The position numbers and the translations under genes were made by a program. Below the pieces are notes generated by a model. It ran no database searches and had not been told where the DNA came from. It saw only the letters and a program-made list of their open reading frames with translations. Positions 11,306 to 22,049 of a DNA stretch of 64,000 nucleotides are shown here, one piece after another. Source of the stretch: Histomonas meleagridis (lineage: Eukaryota; Parabasalia; Tritrichomonadida; Dientamoebidae); the NCBI GenBank assembly GCA_020186115.1, contig WSYJ01000135.1:1-64000 (forward strand). The letters run 5' to 3'. How positions within the stretch are numbered: the stretch's first letter is position 1; the number at the start of each line of letters is the position of its first letter.

Positions 11306-13173
11306 TCAAACGAATGCTATGAATGCGCACACGGCTTTTCCATCCACATTCTTTGCATATACTCCATACACTCCATCTCCGTCGCCACTATACGTCACCA
11401 CTCCGCCGGGAACCAGCATCATCGATTTTTTCATGTCCATCAATTTCATGTACAGTTCGCTGAACTCTTGATATAGCTTATTACCTTTTGCCTTATATGT
11501 TCCATCGCTTACGACGAATTCTCCGATTGTATCCGCCGAATCATTTTTGTCAGTAATTTCGATATCATTTTCATTATAAAAATGCGAATGCGTAACAAAC
11601 ATTACCATTCCGACGTCGCATCCAACTACGCCACATTTCACGAAACCATTTATTTCGTCTTTTTCTTTCCCTCCATCATCAGAGTAAATTTGATTTGGTA
11701 TATCATCAATTAAATTTACATATTTTTCATGTACAATAATCAAATGACTTACAGAGTAACTTTGCTTCTTAATTAATGGAATCCATTTACCACCCAAACA
11801 GTGATTAACTTTTGTAGTTTCTTCAAAATTAACAAATATTTCACCAGGATCAATCGCTAAAAGTATTTCGTCATCCATTAAATCGATTGTTTTTTCAGGT
11901 ATTGGAACTTTCCATCTCGTAGGCCTTGGTTTGTTATCAGTATTAACATTATTATACACCAACGAAACAATTCCCATCCAAAAAATACATTTACGTGAGA
12001 ATCCAATACATGCAAATGCATTTGAAGTTGTAAATTGAACTTGCGTTGAAACGATTGTAAGATTCGTCGGATAATTAACACTTCCAGCTAAAAGTTCATT
12101 GTCACCAAAACTTTGATAATAACAAAAAATCGGCGCGCCAACACGAGATAATATATAATATTCATCAACTTCTTCATAATTTGGTGCCCTTAATTCGAAT
12201 GGTACATCACCAGTGCCTTTTATGATTCGATAACGATTAAATGGCGTAACTGGTAAATAATTAATATATCCATCTTTACTAATCTTAGTAAACCCTTCTT
12301 CTGAGTCGGGAATATATTGCGTACATTCATTAGCATATGTTGGAGTTTCATACGTATAATCGGTAAGAGTGAATTTAAGATCTGATATTTTGCTGATGAA
12401 CATGTGATAATTTTCCTTATTGGATTCTGAGGAGACTACAATTAAAAGACGCTCAGCAGATATTGTCGAAAGACATCTCAAATAAAAATTTTCGAAAATT
12501 GGTATTTCTTTTTCAACATCGAAAAGTTGATGAGTGATCGGATTGTAAAGGTTAAGCCCAAGTTTCTTACGTGGGAAATCAGTGCCAACTTCGTCCTTTT
12601 GGAATAAAATACCTTTACTGGGAATTGGTGTTATATTGGGATCAAATATTTTGGAATTTTCATCAACACATTGGATAATTAATACATCAGTTTGTCGCTC
12701 GATTCGAAATAGATAATTATATAGTACAATATAGTTTTGTCCTTCAAAGGTTTGCGCTATTATATATGGAGATGGATGTCGTGGCATGGAGATGTTGAAT
12801 ACAAATGGTTTACCAGCTGATGTCAAGAATGAAATTTTGGGGTTAATATCAGAATCAGCTGTCGAAAATAAAATATTATACATTCAATGGGAAATTGCTG
12901 AGTCTTGGTTATTGTATCTTTATCCTTAACCAAAGCAAAATATGTTGTATTATCACGATTTTGAACAAAAATTTTACCATATAGAATTTTCATATTGTTT
13001 GGTAATAACACTTGATTTGAGTCAAAAAACATTGGTTTTTGTTCTTGGAAAATTGGAATTTTGTTTGTGATGTTTTTCATATCGCAATTTTGTTGTTGGT
13101 TATCTCTATTCACGTATTTAAATTCACAATTGTCTTCGATTATTTCTCCGAAAGCAGTAAAGTGGCTTTCCAT
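11306..13173 (-). pseudogene. Unknown 620-residue protein gene with one frameshift
   Basis: An ATG at 13173 sits about 22 bases after a TCACGAATT initiator and opens a frame to 12823. A second frame overlaps from 12883 and runs to 11306 (525 residues). The first frame ends in unrelated-looking Ile/Leu-rich sequence while the second continues smoothly, so a one-base change in the 12823-12883 overlap most likely splits a single gene. Read together the product would be about 620 residues, mostly beta-rich with no membrane segment. The C-terminus (GVVTYSGDGDGVYGVYAKNVDGKAVCAFIAF) resembles the end of DUF4241-type domains, but this is weak. It could be a pseudogene, an assembly error, or two genes. 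Function unknown. Confidence 0.55.
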
Positions 13174-13692
13174 AATAATTAAAAAATAATTCGTGAACTC
13201 ACATTTGTGAAAGAAATTATAAACGGATATTGGGACACCCTATTGGAGTTATAAACAAACCCTCTCAAAAAATTATCAGGAACCAACTGTTACCCAAGGA
13301 CGGCTTACAAGGAAAAAAAGTCAACAAATTTTTATATATAAATTTTAATATTATAATAAACATTCTTCAGAGCGCTTATTTTAAATTGTTTTTGGTTAGA
13401 AATAATTTGTATATAAAATATTTTTATTGCGATCGTAATAAGAAAGAGACACATCCGTATAAAATAGCTCGGCCACTGTGGCCAGATTTGGTAATAGTTG
13501 GTATGCATTGCTGTTTAGATTGTTTTCATATGTGATTTGAACGGCAAATCCAGCACAAAATGCACTTTTATCTTTCTGCTGCCTTTTTCTTGTACACCAT
13601 TACACAAACCAAAAACTTCTCATTCCAATATATTTGCATTGGCTCTGTAATTCGTAACATAAAATTTTTTCATTTATTTAGGTGCATGATGT
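13174..13692. other. Intergenic DNA between divergent and convergent ends
   Basis: No gene supported. An AAACGGAT motif at about 13221 lies upstream of the gene ending at 13173. A short GC-rich palindrome, GGCCACTGTGGCC, lies near 13471. Confidence 0.4.
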
Positions 13693-16600
13693 TTATTCAA
13701 GTAGTCCAGTAATTCTTAAGTGTCTAATTATTGGCTGTACGAAAGACAGTGCCCAATTCATCGAGTTATTTTCCAAGCTGTTCACTGCGCAAAACTTTGC
13801 CAACTTCGATTCACCGTTCACATCAAAATCGACATCTTTCACTTTTTGAATCTTTCTTCCGATGTTTGTTGCGAAGTACAATCTCTCGTGCCTCAGAGTC
13901 GCGATTATCGCCGCAGCGCATAACATTACTCCTTCGCCGAAAGTAGCAAATGGAGAAGCCACTTGTGACGATCGAAATGCTTCCATATGGACAAATGTAA
14001 ACTCTAAAACAGACCAAACAGCAGCAAAACCTGTTAAAGATGGGAAATCTAAAACAGTTTTACTTTTCTCTTCGAAAATCCCTTTCTTGTTCGCGAGATT
14101 TCGCGATACAGAACTTAATAATAATGAGACAACTGTTGGAAATGAGTCTTTGCTTGATGGAATAGGATTTTGATTACCTAATGAAATCGCTAATGACTGA
14201 CCATACATTTGGTTTAAGTCAATGTGATACTTGCCGTCAAGTCCTAAGCCTTTGAAGTAGCTTATGACTTGGGCACGTGTCATTTTCTTATTTGATATTG
14301 CAATATCAAGTAAATAGGCTGATGCTATAACATTGCCCACCGCACGCATTTCTCGGAATAGGTCTTGAACATCGTTGTCATATGTGAAGTAAGAATATGC
14401 TCCTTCAAATCGATCAAAGATTACTTGACCTGTGGCCGATATAGACGGGTCTGCGATACGACGAATGGTAACTTTCTGTAAAAGTTTTTCATAAGAATTG
14501 GCAAACTTTGAAAAGATTGTATCGAAATCAGTGCATATCATTTGTATCGCACATGTAATAGTACCCATATCTAAAAGACGTGCAAAATGACAAAAGTGTT
14601 GAACTGTTATAAGTTTTGCTGTTGGTTCAAGGGCTGTTTTTAAGATTTTTGCAAGATTTCCTTTACCAAATGGAATTGATGGTAATGGCTTATAATCTAT
14701 AGGCACTAATCTAAGTGGGCAAGTCCTAAGGAAATACTTTGATGATACTTTATGTGTAATATATTTTATCATTGAAACCATAAAGCTAGAAACAAAAGAA
14801 GTAGGTGTAGTATCACCTAACGCCACCTTCAAAAGGCTATTATAGTCCGTTAATGCTAAGCCTTGTTCACATAAAAGCCTATGAGTTTCTCGAATGATTT
14901 CAAGGCCTTTAGAAACCGCCACCATCGTTGAGAGGCCGTTTGTTGCTGCAGTTTTAATCAATTTTTGAATTGCGTCATTCATTTGCTCCTCTATCGGCTG
15001 CACGATAAGAGATTTTACGTCAATTTGTCTGCAGTGTAAATAAAACTGATTTTGTTGTAACAAATTTGTGAGACGATACGCTCTTGATTCAGGCCATTGT
15101 AACTGGCTATCGTTCTTAATTTTCTTAGCGAATTCATCTGGCAAAAATCTAATTGAAGCGTAAGATTTGAATGCTGTAAATGTAAAATCAGAAATTAATA
15201 AAGTTAACGTATGCATACAAATATCGGCTTCAGCCTTAATTTCGTCCAATAAAAACTTCGATTTAATTTGTTGTTGAGCTCTATGTGCAGCGTCATCATA
15301 AATACCGATTGGATAAAATATCATTTCGGTCAATTCTGGGACCATATAATTAGTTAAAGCGTATTCACATAACACATAAGGTAATGAACTACGTACAGGA
15401 AATGTTATTACCTTATTAAGATCCAACTGTACTTCTTTAAAGAACAAATCCGATTGATCACTTAACAGATCAATTAATTGCCCAAATTGCATCAAGTCGC
15501 ACCAATACAATGAGTTATTCAAAAACGTTTGTAACATATCAATTGATTTATCTTTTCCAATGTTCTTTTTAATCGGAGCCATTTCGGATGTTGGGTTTAA
15601 TAAATGTTGGATTTGGATACGTAAAAACTCTACTGATGATGGAGAAGGTGAAGATTTCTTATATACACTTTCATCTTTCGATGATTGCGTTTGTTTAGAT
15701 TTCGATGATTTCTTATTTTCATCTGGCTCTAAGATATCTCCAAGTAATTCACGTAATGATTGGAAGACACTCTTTAAGTCTTTATCTGATTTTTGTGGCA
15801 AATGTTTTATGATATAATCACAATCATTACGTATGAAACTTTGGAAGATTTCATTGAAGTAATTACTTAAGATTCGATATATTGTTTCTGATGCTTGACG
15901 TAATTGATCACTTAATGATCGCCATAACATTAATAATTGTAATAATAATTGGATCTCTTCTTCACTATAGCCTTTACGCATTGACTTCTCAAAGGTACTA
16001 CTAATCTCAGGGACAATTGGTGGATTCGCTAATTTATAAGCAAGTTGTTCGCGTAAGATGTTTTTCGTTGATCCAATTTCTTTGATAACTGTTAATACGA
16101 TCTCATATAACTTCTGTGGAGTGATCTTCTTGCTTTCGGCATTTGCTATTTCAGTGGGGAAATTGGATAACAATTTGGTTAATGTGCTTTTGACTGGTTC
16201 TTGTTCTTCAAGTTTGAGTTGTAATTTGGCTGATCGAAATGCTGGAACAGACTTGCATAAATCACTGATACTAATGCTAACTTCATACGCTAATGGGATA
16301 AGAGGATGTTTGTTGGACTGTGAAATTAAAAATTGAATGGTTTTGGTATCACTATCATTAAATTTGACAATGAATGATAAGAAACGTAAGTACGCAAATA
16401 ACATCTCTGGGCGAAGATATTGACGCTTCTCAATGGCATTTGTAATATAATTGGCCAATATGGAGCCGATGGCTTGCTTCTCAGATTTGGGTTTATTGCT
16501 AGTTTTAGATAAGATGGCTGTGTCTAAGTAATTTCTAGATGGCATCCAGGTTCGAATCTCTGATAGATTTGTATCATTAAATTCATTTCCTTTGGCCATG

Positions 16601-17169
16601 TTCTTAAAGTTGGTTAAATCATTAACCAATGATGTTTTGACAAGTTTGATTTCGTCAATGGCTGATACTTTATAAAAAAATTCACACATACTATCAATAA
16701 GTTGATCAGAATATTTCCCAGTGGACCAGAAAGAATTATAATCAAGAAGTTGTTGCATTGTGGTGACAGATTCAATCATGAAATTCATGGTTTCATTACA
16801 AAGTGCTAATATTTCTTCATAATATGGCTTTGCAGCATTCATAATTGTACTGTCCACTTTCTTCCTTTTGATAAAAGCAGTGATAGCATTTGAATAGCAT
16901 CTTCGTGAGTATAATTTATTAATCATTACATCAGCTTGAGCTATTTTTTGAGAAAGTTTCTTGATAAGAGTTAGTGTTGATTTAGCTGTAAGGTTTGGTA
17001 TATCTGCTTCATAGATCATATGATGTGCATAAGTTTCATTTGGAAAATCAACAAAAACAGCTGATGGTACAGATTTAGCAGTTGTGTCGAGCAAAGGAAT
17101 TACACCAAGGTCATCCCATGATTCAACAAATGCACGAGAAGGGAGTTTGATTCCGTTGTTCGAGGACAT
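13693..17169 (-). CDS. CYFIP: CYFIP/Sra-1 (PIR121) subunit of the WAVE regulatory complex
   Basis: 1158 residues from ATG at 17169 (MSSNNGIKLPSR). The animal protein is about 1250 residues, so this is near full length. CYFIP binds active Rac and holds WAVE/SCAR inactive. It acts at the plasma membrane to control Arp2/3-driven actin branching. Family features seen by eye: an N-terminal segment like FYKVSAIDEIKLVKTSLVNDL (compare FAVLDELKNMKCSVKND), a central GLLSLQHFC-like LITVQHFCHFARLLDMG segment, and a C-terminal block FGEGVMLCAAAIIATLRHERLYFA (compare FGDGMMLAGCMIIVLLGQQ). A Ser-rich linker with KSSKSKQTQSSKDESVYKKSSPSP lies near residues 485-510. It is a single uninterrupted frame. No other WAVE subunit is in the window. 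Confidence 0.85.
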   Translation of the reverse strand: MSSNNGIKLPSRAFVESWDDLGVIPLLDTTAKSVPSAVFVDFPNETYAHHMIYEADIPNLTAKSTLTLIKKLSQKIAQADVMINKLYSRRCYSNAITAFIKRKKVDSTIMNAAKPYYEEILALCNETMNFMIESVTTMQQLLDYNSFWSTGKYSDQLIDSMCEFFYKVSAIDEIKLVKTSLVNDLTNFKNMAKGNEFNDTNLSEIRTWMPSRNYLDTAILSKTSNKPKSEKQAIGSILANYITNAIEKRQYLRPEMLFAYLRFLSFIVKFNDSDTKTIQFLISQSNKHPLIPLAYEVSISISDLCKSVPAFRSAKLQLKLEEQEPVKSTLTKLLSNFPTEIANAESKKITPQKLYEIVLTVIKEIGSTKNILREQLAYKLANPPIVPEISSTFEKSMRKGYSEEEIQLLLQLLMLWRSLSDQLRQASETIYRILSNYFNEIFQSFIRNDCDYIIKHLPQKSDKDLKSVFQSLRELLGDILEPDENKKSSKSKQTQSSKDESVYKKSSPSPSSVEFLRIQIQHLLNPTSEMAPIKKNIGKDKSIDMLQTFLNNSLYWCDLMQFGQLIDLLSDQSDLFFKEVQLDLNKVITFPVRSSLPYVLCEYALTNYMVPELTEMIFYPIGIYDDAAHRAQQQIKSKFLLDEIKAEADICMHTLTLLISDFTFTAFKSYASIRFLPDEFAKKIKNDSQLQWPESRAYRLTNLLQQNQFYLHCRQIDVKSLIVQPIEEQMNDAIQKLIKTAATNGLSTMVAVSKGLEIIRETHRLLCEQGLALTDYNSLLKVALGDTTPTSFVSSFMVSMIKYITHKVSSKYFLRTCPLRLVPIDYKPLPSIPFGKGNLAKILKTALEPTAKLITVQHFCHFARLLDMGTITCAIQMICTDFDTIFSKFANSYEKLLQKVTIRRIADPSISATGQVIFDRFEGAYSYFTYDNDVQDLFREMRAVGNVIASAYLLDIAISNKKMTRAQVISYFKGLGLDGKYHIDLNQMYGQSLAISLGNQNPIPSSKDSFPTVVSLLLSSVSRNLANKKGIFEEKSKTVLDFPSLTGFAAVWSVLEFTFVHMEAFRSSQVASPFATFGEGVMLCAAAIIATLRHERLYFATNIGRKIQKVKDVDFDVNGESKLAKFCAVNSLENNSMNWALSFVQPIIRHLRITGLLE

Positions 17170-17755
17170 TTTACTTGTTGTTACAGTTAGGAAAAAATGT
17201 CAAAATCGATCGTTTTTCTCATAAATATTTGACAATCGTTTTTGAAAAAGTATATTTTATTTCACGGTTTATTGCTGATGATCCTTTTCTCAATTTTTTA
17301 TTTGGGTGTTTTATGCCCAAGCAGAAGATGCCTTAAGTTTCTGCATTAAGAAATTTTTCGAGATAACTTTATTAATTTATATCTTCTTAATAAAAAAACA
17401 TTGTTATCATTCTTTATCCAATTGTTAACTTTAATGGAAAATTTAATATATCATGTAATATATTTGTTAGACTAAAAACAAGACACACAAAGTAAGAAAT
17501 AATTTTGTAATTTAAAAAAAATTAGAGATGTATTAAATACCAAATTATCGAAATTTAAACCAAAAAGCAATAAATAAGTTTCAAAAAATAATTCTTTTAA
17601 AAATTTTATGGGGAATCATACTTATTAATGTAAGATGAAGATTTCATCAAAAGGAAAAATTTGTGATCGAATGCGATCATTTTTGATTCAAAAAATATAT
17701 GATATTAACGTTCGACAAGAAACTGTTGATTTGCGGTTTTGGTCGGCCTTTTGTA
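17170..17755. other. Shared upstream region of CYFIP and RPL8
   Basis: 586 bp between divergent starts. Candidate plus-strand initiators are TCATTTTT at 17677 and TCAAAAAA at 17688. A CACGGTTTATT motif lies at about 17262. An in-frame ATG at 17699 precedes the conserved RPL8 start by 19 codons. Confidence 0.5.
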
Positions 17756-18514
17756 ATGGGACACATCATCCGAGCTCAGCGTAAAGGTAATGGTAATGTT
17801 TTCCGTGCTCATACACACCACAGGAAAGGCGCTGCCAAATTTATGCCACTTACAGCTGCCCAAAGGTCTGCTCAAATTGTTGGTGTTGTCAAAGACATCA
17901 TCCATGATCCAGGAAGAGGCGCTCCACTTGCCCAACTTGTTTTCCAAAAGTCTGGTAAAGCAGGTCTTGAAAGACATCTTGTTATCGCCCCAGAAGGTAT
18001 TCACACAGGTCAATTAATCCAAGTTGGTTCAACAGCCTCCCTTCATGTCGGTAACATTCTCCCACTTGGTCAAATCCCAGAAGGTGCCGAAGTTTGCAAC
18101 GTTGAACATCATCCAGGAGATGGTGGTCGTTATGGCCGTTGCTCAGGCGATTCATGCCGCGTTATCACACACAACGATGATGGTTACACACGTGTCCAAC
18201 TCCCATCCGGCCGTAAAGTTGTTGTTTCTAGCAATTGCCGCGCATGCCTTGGTGTTGTATCTGGTGGCGGTCGTCTCGAAAAGCCACTCCTTAAGGCCGG
18301 TACAGTTGCACACAAATACGCCGCAAAGAGGAAGGCATGGCCAGTTGTCCGTGGTACAGCAATGAACCCAGTCGATCACCCATACGGTGGTGGTTCACAT
18401 CAACACATCGGTAAGCCATCAACAGTATCACGTAATGCTCGCCCAGGTCAAAAGGTCGGTCTCGTAGCTGCCCGTCGTACTGGTCGTAGGAGGGGTACAA
18501 TTTCAGTTGTCTAA
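17756..18514 (+). CDS. RPL8: 60S ribosomal protein L8 (uL2)
   Basis: 252 residues from the conserved start [19 protein letters not shown] at 17756. Eukaryotic uL2 is about 255. It sits at the peptidyl-transferase centre. The family core is present, including [12 protein letters not shown], the [11 protein letters not shown] loop (its His is the conserved residue near the catalytic centre), HIGKPSTV and a basic C-terminus. The coding sequence is clearly richer in GC and in C-ending codons than its neighbours, as expected for a highly expressed gene. An in-frame ATG at 17699 would add 19 residues ([14 protein letters not shown]...) that have no counterpart in the family. The upstream initiators at 17677/17688 would place that ATG in the mRNA, so the extension cannot be excluded. 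Confidence 0.97.
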   Translation: MGHIIRAQRKGNGNVFRAHTHHRKGAAKFMPLTAAQRSAQIVGVVKDIIHDPGRGAPLAQLVFQKSGKAGLERHLVIAPEGIHTGQLIQVGSTASLHVGNILPLGQIPEGAEVCNVEHHPGDGGRYGRCSGDSCRVITHNDDGYTRVQLPSGRKVVVSSNCRACLGVVSGGGRLEKPLLKAGTVAHKYAAKRKAWPVVRGTAMNPVDHPYGGGSHQHIGKPSTVSRNARPGQKVGLVAARRTGRRRGTISVV

Positions 18515-19152
18515 ACAACGAATCACATTCCTCGTTTCAAGTTTTTTAGCACAAAGAACAAAAACATTCTCATGGTTTTTGGCTGCATTAATTAATTGAA
18601 CTAAACGAATTTTCAAGTATATAATATTTCATTATCACACCACAAAATATTAAAGTGTATTCAGAGAAATCATTATTTCTTTGATAAAAAAATTCTTTTT
18701 TGTTCTTTTTGTTCCACATTCAAGAAGACACTGAAATCCATCGTTTTAACTTTTTGATATATCTCATATAATATTTTCTTCGTCAATTGAATTCTTAAGA
18801 AATCTTCTTGAATATTAAAGGATCCTTATATATAAGGATTTTTATTATATAAAAGTGGTAAAAATTGAAGTTAAATCGATCGTTTTCAACTCAAAATATC
18901 GTTTATATTACAAAAAAGTGACAGCTCAAAAATTGAAACAACATGATAAATTACCATTACTATTTAATACTTTATGGATATTATTCATAAGGATTTTCCT
19001 TTTGGGAAATATTTACATCAATGTGATTACAAAAGTCATATCCATACACAGTATAAAATTCACCCAATGTAAGTAACGAATCAATCACAAAACATTTCTC
19101 CAATTTTCATCTCCACTTAAAAAATATTTTTTTTCTATAACGAAATATTTAT
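18515..19152. other. Intergenic DNA between convergent 3' ends
   Basis: Nothing recognised. A 73-codon ATG frame at 18855-19076 shows no coding character. Confidence 0.5.
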
Positions 19153-20697
19153 TTAATTATTGTAAGTTACATCGAGTGTTCCGCATTTCTCATTTATTAC
19201 AGTTTTCACTCCATGCTGAGCAGCACTTCTAATCATCATTTTCCATGTTTCCTTTTTATTAATTAGTTTTTGCATCTCATGTTGTTCTTGCGCTTTCATT
19301 GTTTTACTAAAAGCGTTAAAAACAGCTTGAGACGTTTCCATGCAAATTCTAATTACCGAAACAGCTAAGTTCTTTATTCCTGTATTCCAATGATTTGTTC
19401 CTGCTTGATATAAATATGGACAAATTATTGGAAAGATTTCCTTCGCGTGTAAAGTAGTCAATTGCACAAATTTGTCATTTTTCCACATTAACATCGCGGC
19501 TTCGCTCACTTGGAAGTTATTTGAAGTTATAGACTTACCAATTTGATGAAACAAAGGGTCAATTAGTTCAACAAATTGTTCCTCGTTAGCCATTTCTAAG
19601 ATTTTACCAAGTTGATTGATAAATAATAATTCTTTATATGAACATGATACAGGCCAAAGCTTTAAAAGCTCTTTAATTATGATGGGAATTAAGGTGGAGT
19701 CTTTTTGGATATATTGCATCACACAAAAAAAGAGATTCGGGGCAAATAAATGTAAGTAATATGAAGTATGTAATGGTAATAATATCTTAATTAAGAATGT
19801 CTTATGCTCTTGCTTTAATGGAATGGCATAACCTTTGATGATTGAGACCATGATTTCTAATAATTCAGTAATCCCACAAAAATAACGAGTTTCATATATG
19901 TAGGTGTAAAAGACATTTGTAATGGCTTGACGAATCAATGGGCGTTGTTGGATGAACTTATGATAAAGTCGATGTAAAATCATCTTTAACGCATCTCGTT
20001 CACGTTGATCAGCGGCATTAAATAGCAATAAAAACTGTGATATAAATGAGGAATCTATGTATTGGACAAATTGTGATGGATCCATTAGGGATGATTCAAG
20101 AAATCTTTGGAAGATTTGATAAACAACTTCAAGATGTGGCCATGTGGATTCATATATGGTATCTTTGATGTCGTCACCAATCATTGGGATTTTAACTAAG
20201 TCAGGAATAGGTGATATGGCTCGAATTATATTGGATTTGATCATGGCAAAAAACATTTTAAATGTTTCAGGTTCAAACAATTTGAAATATTTGGGTTGAG
20301 AGATACAATCGAGAATTTCATGAAGATATCCAAGTTTGATTTTTCGATTTTTTAAATCTGACATAGGATCCGAAAAATTACAAATGATTCGACATTGCTG
20401 CAGCTTCTTACGCATAAGGTCATTAAATTTGTCTTCTGTAACCGAAGAAATTAATGGTAAATCTTCAATTTGACCATAATCTTCAGTAGAATATGTTGAG
20501 GGGAAAGATCGTTGAAGACCTATCTCCTGGATCATATCAGAGCGTGGAGTTGACATGACCGTGCGATTTTTGAGAATTTGATTAGCTTGATTTGTTGCAT
20601 TGTTCCCTGATGCAAGACGTGTTGACTTTGATTTGGAATCTTTTGTACTTTTCGCTGTGATGATTTTTCGAGAACTTGGCGTAGGTCGTGGAGGCAT
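19153..20697 (-). CDS. PP2A regulatory subunit B56 (B')
   Basis: 514 residues from ATG at 20697 (MPPRPTPSSRK), 14 bases after a TCAAAAC initiator-like site. B56 subunits are HEAT-like solenoids that direct the PP2A core enzyme to substrates, including centromere and signalling targets. Recognisable family blocks in order: WPHLEVVYQIFQRFLES, the FNAADQRERDALKMILHRLYHKF segment (compare DPRERDFLKTTLHRIYGKF), ITELLEIMVSIIKGYAIPLK (compare [21 protein letters not shown]), YLHLFAPNLFFCVMQYIQKD, and LLKLWPVSCSYKELLFINQL. The N-terminal 60 residues are basic, Ser/Thr-rich and low in complexity, as in many family members. A single intact frame. Confidence 0.95.
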   Translation of the reverse strand: MPPRPTPSSRKIITAKSTKDSKSKSTRLASGNNATNQANQILKNRTVMSTPRSDMIQEIGLQRSFPSTYSTEDYGQIEDLPLISSVTEDKFNDLMRKKLQQCRIICNFSDPMSDLKNRKIKLGYLHEILDCISQPKYFKLFEPETFKMFFAMIKSNIIRAISPIPDLVKIPMIGDDIKDTIYESTWPHLEVVYQIFQRFLESSLMDPSQFVQYIDSSFISQFLLLFNAADQRERDALKMILHRLYHKFIQQRPLIRQAITNVFYTYIYETRYFCGITELLEIMVSIIKGYAIPLKQEHKTFLIKILLPLHTSYYLHLFAPNLFFCVMQYIQKDSTLIPIIIKELLKLWPVSCSYKELLFINQLGKILEMANEEQFVELIDPLFHQIGKSITSNNFQVSEAAMLMWKNDKFVQLTTLHAKEIFPIICPYLYQAGTNHWNTGIKNLAVSVIRICMETSQAVFNAFSKTMKAQEQHEMQKLINKKETWKMMIRSAAQHGVKTVINEKCGTLDVTYNN

Positions 20698-20822
20698 AAG
20701 TGTTTTGAATCTCAGAAAAGTTTATAACGATAAAAAACGTTTAGATGACACTTTTTTACAGTTGGTCGAGATGTCTATAGTTCACTTTAATAGTTTTTCT
20801 CATTTATTTCTTCGAGTTTGAG

Positions 20823-21110
20823 TCATTTTCCTTTTTGTTCAAGAAGTAATTTAACGACTTCTATATGACCTTTCTCAGACACAATGATGTGTGCTGTTCT
20901 AAATATTTTAAATATTATTTTGAAATTCTAAATTATTAAAATAAATCCAAAATAAAACGAAAAAATATCTCTAGCAATAATATCAATTCCTTCTTGTTCA
21001 AGAAGTAGTATAACTATCTCTGTATGGCCATTTTGTGGTGCTAAAATAAGTGCTGTTTGAAATAATTTAAATAATTTCCAAATATTATTTTTAAATATTA
21101 AATTATTTTA
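20823..21110 (-). repeat. Two solo ankyrin-plus-spacer units, minus strand
   Basis: Two degenerate units at about 20823-20960 and 20960-21110 encode LLEQxGIDI... and TALILAPQNGHTEI...-type segments with the same TTTGGAAATTATTTAAATTATTT spacer as the large arrays. There is no parent ankyrin gene next to them, so they are dispersed relics upstream of the PP2A gene. Confidence 0.65.
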
Positions 21111-21114
21111 TTTG

Positions 21115-21205
21115 GAAATTTTTTTAATTATTTAATACAGCACTCATAATGGCTTCTTCAAATGGTTATACAGAAATAGTTAAATTATTTCATGAAAAAA
21201 AAATC
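21115..21205 (+). repeat. Solo ankyrin unit, plus strand
   Basis: The spacer end (AATTATTTAATACAGCA) followed by codons for a TALIMASSNGYTEIVKLFHEK segment. It lies head-on to the two minus-strand units at 20823-21110, giving a small inverted arrangement. Confidence 0.65.
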
Positions 21206-21431
21206 AGATGAAAAATGTTAAAAAAACAAAAAAAGCAAAAACTCATACTTCTCCTAAGCTTCATCATTTATAATATAACAAAATACATATACACATCTGA
21301 TTTCATAAATAATTATTCAGATTTAACTAGTTTATATTTAAACGTTCTTAGGGCAGGTACCAAACAGTGTTTACATAAAAGTGACACTTTGTTGGCACCT
21401 TTTTATCGTTGATGAACTTCACTTGTATTTG

Positions 21432-22049
21432 ATGCCTCCGAAGAAAGGTTTGTCCAGAGATGAAAAACTTATTGCAATACAGGACTTAATGATGGAGTCT
21501 AAAGATGTTTGGTCATTAAAAGAACTTGAAAAAGAATGTCCGAGAAAAAAAAGTATTAGTGCAATGCTTGTAAAAGATATAGTTCAAGAACTATGTGATA
21601 CTGATATGATTTCATCTGATAAAATTGGAAGTGGAAATTTTTATTGGTGCTTTCCATCAGAAGCATTTAATAGAAGAAAAGTACAAGAAAACCAACTTCT
21701 AGAAAGAATAAATGGTTACGAGCAAGAAATAGCAAGCATGCAACAGGAGATAATACAATTGGAACCAGGAAGAGAAGATTGTGATGAAAGAACAAATTTG
21801 AATACAGAAATTGCAAAAATTCAAGCAGAAATTGAACAGCTTAACCAGGAAATATCCAAATACTCAAAACTTAATCCAGAAAGCATCAAAGAAAAACAAA
21901 GATTATCAATTGTTGCCTTTGATGCCGCAAACCGGTGGACAGATAACATTTTTTCCATAAAGTCATGGTGCACCAAGAAGTTCAATCTTCAATCAGCTGA
22001 TTTCGACAAATCATTTGAAATTCCTGAAGATTTTGATTATCTTGAATAA
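21432..22049 (+). CDS. MND1: Meiotic nuclear division protein 1 (Mnd1)
   Basis: 205 residues from ATG at 21432 (MPPKKGLSRDEK), the family's usual length. A TCACTTGT initiator begins at 21419, 13 bases upstream, and fixes this start over the in-frame upstream codons. Mnd1 pairs with Hop2 and stimulates Dmc1/Rad51 strand exchange in meiosis. The N-terminal winged helix carries KKGLSRDEKLIAIQDLMMES and the family block GSGNFYWCFPSEAF (compare GTSNYYWAFPSKAL). A leucine/glutamine-rich coiled coil follows (about 75-150), then a C-terminal RWTDNIFSIKSWCTKKF segment (compare RWTDNIFAIKSWAKRKF). It is intact, with no stops. It supports a conserved meiotic toolkit in this organism. Confidence 0.95.
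   Translation: MPPKKGLSRDEKLIAIQDLMMESKDVWSLKELEKECPRKKSISAMLVKDIVQELCDTDMISSDKIGSGNFYWCFPSEAFNRRKVQENQLLERINGYEQEIASMQQEIIQLEPGREDCDERTNLNTEIAKIQAEIEQLNQEISKYSKLNPESIKEKQRLSIVAFDAANRWTDNIFSIKSWCTKKFNLQSADFDKSFEIPEDFDYLE

Noticed and set aside
13720-16336. Several plus-strand open frames of 60-105 codons inside the CYFIP gene
   Set aside because: They are antisense shadows of a 1158-codon gene with clear family blocks.
16545-16570. GGTTCGAATC-like tRNA T-arm motif
   Set aside because: It lies inside the CYFIP coding sequence, with no matching A-box or foldable cloverleaf around it.
18855-19076. Plus-strand 73-codon ATG frame after RPL8
   Set aside because: Very AT-rich, no motif, and it sits in the 3' flank between convergent genes.
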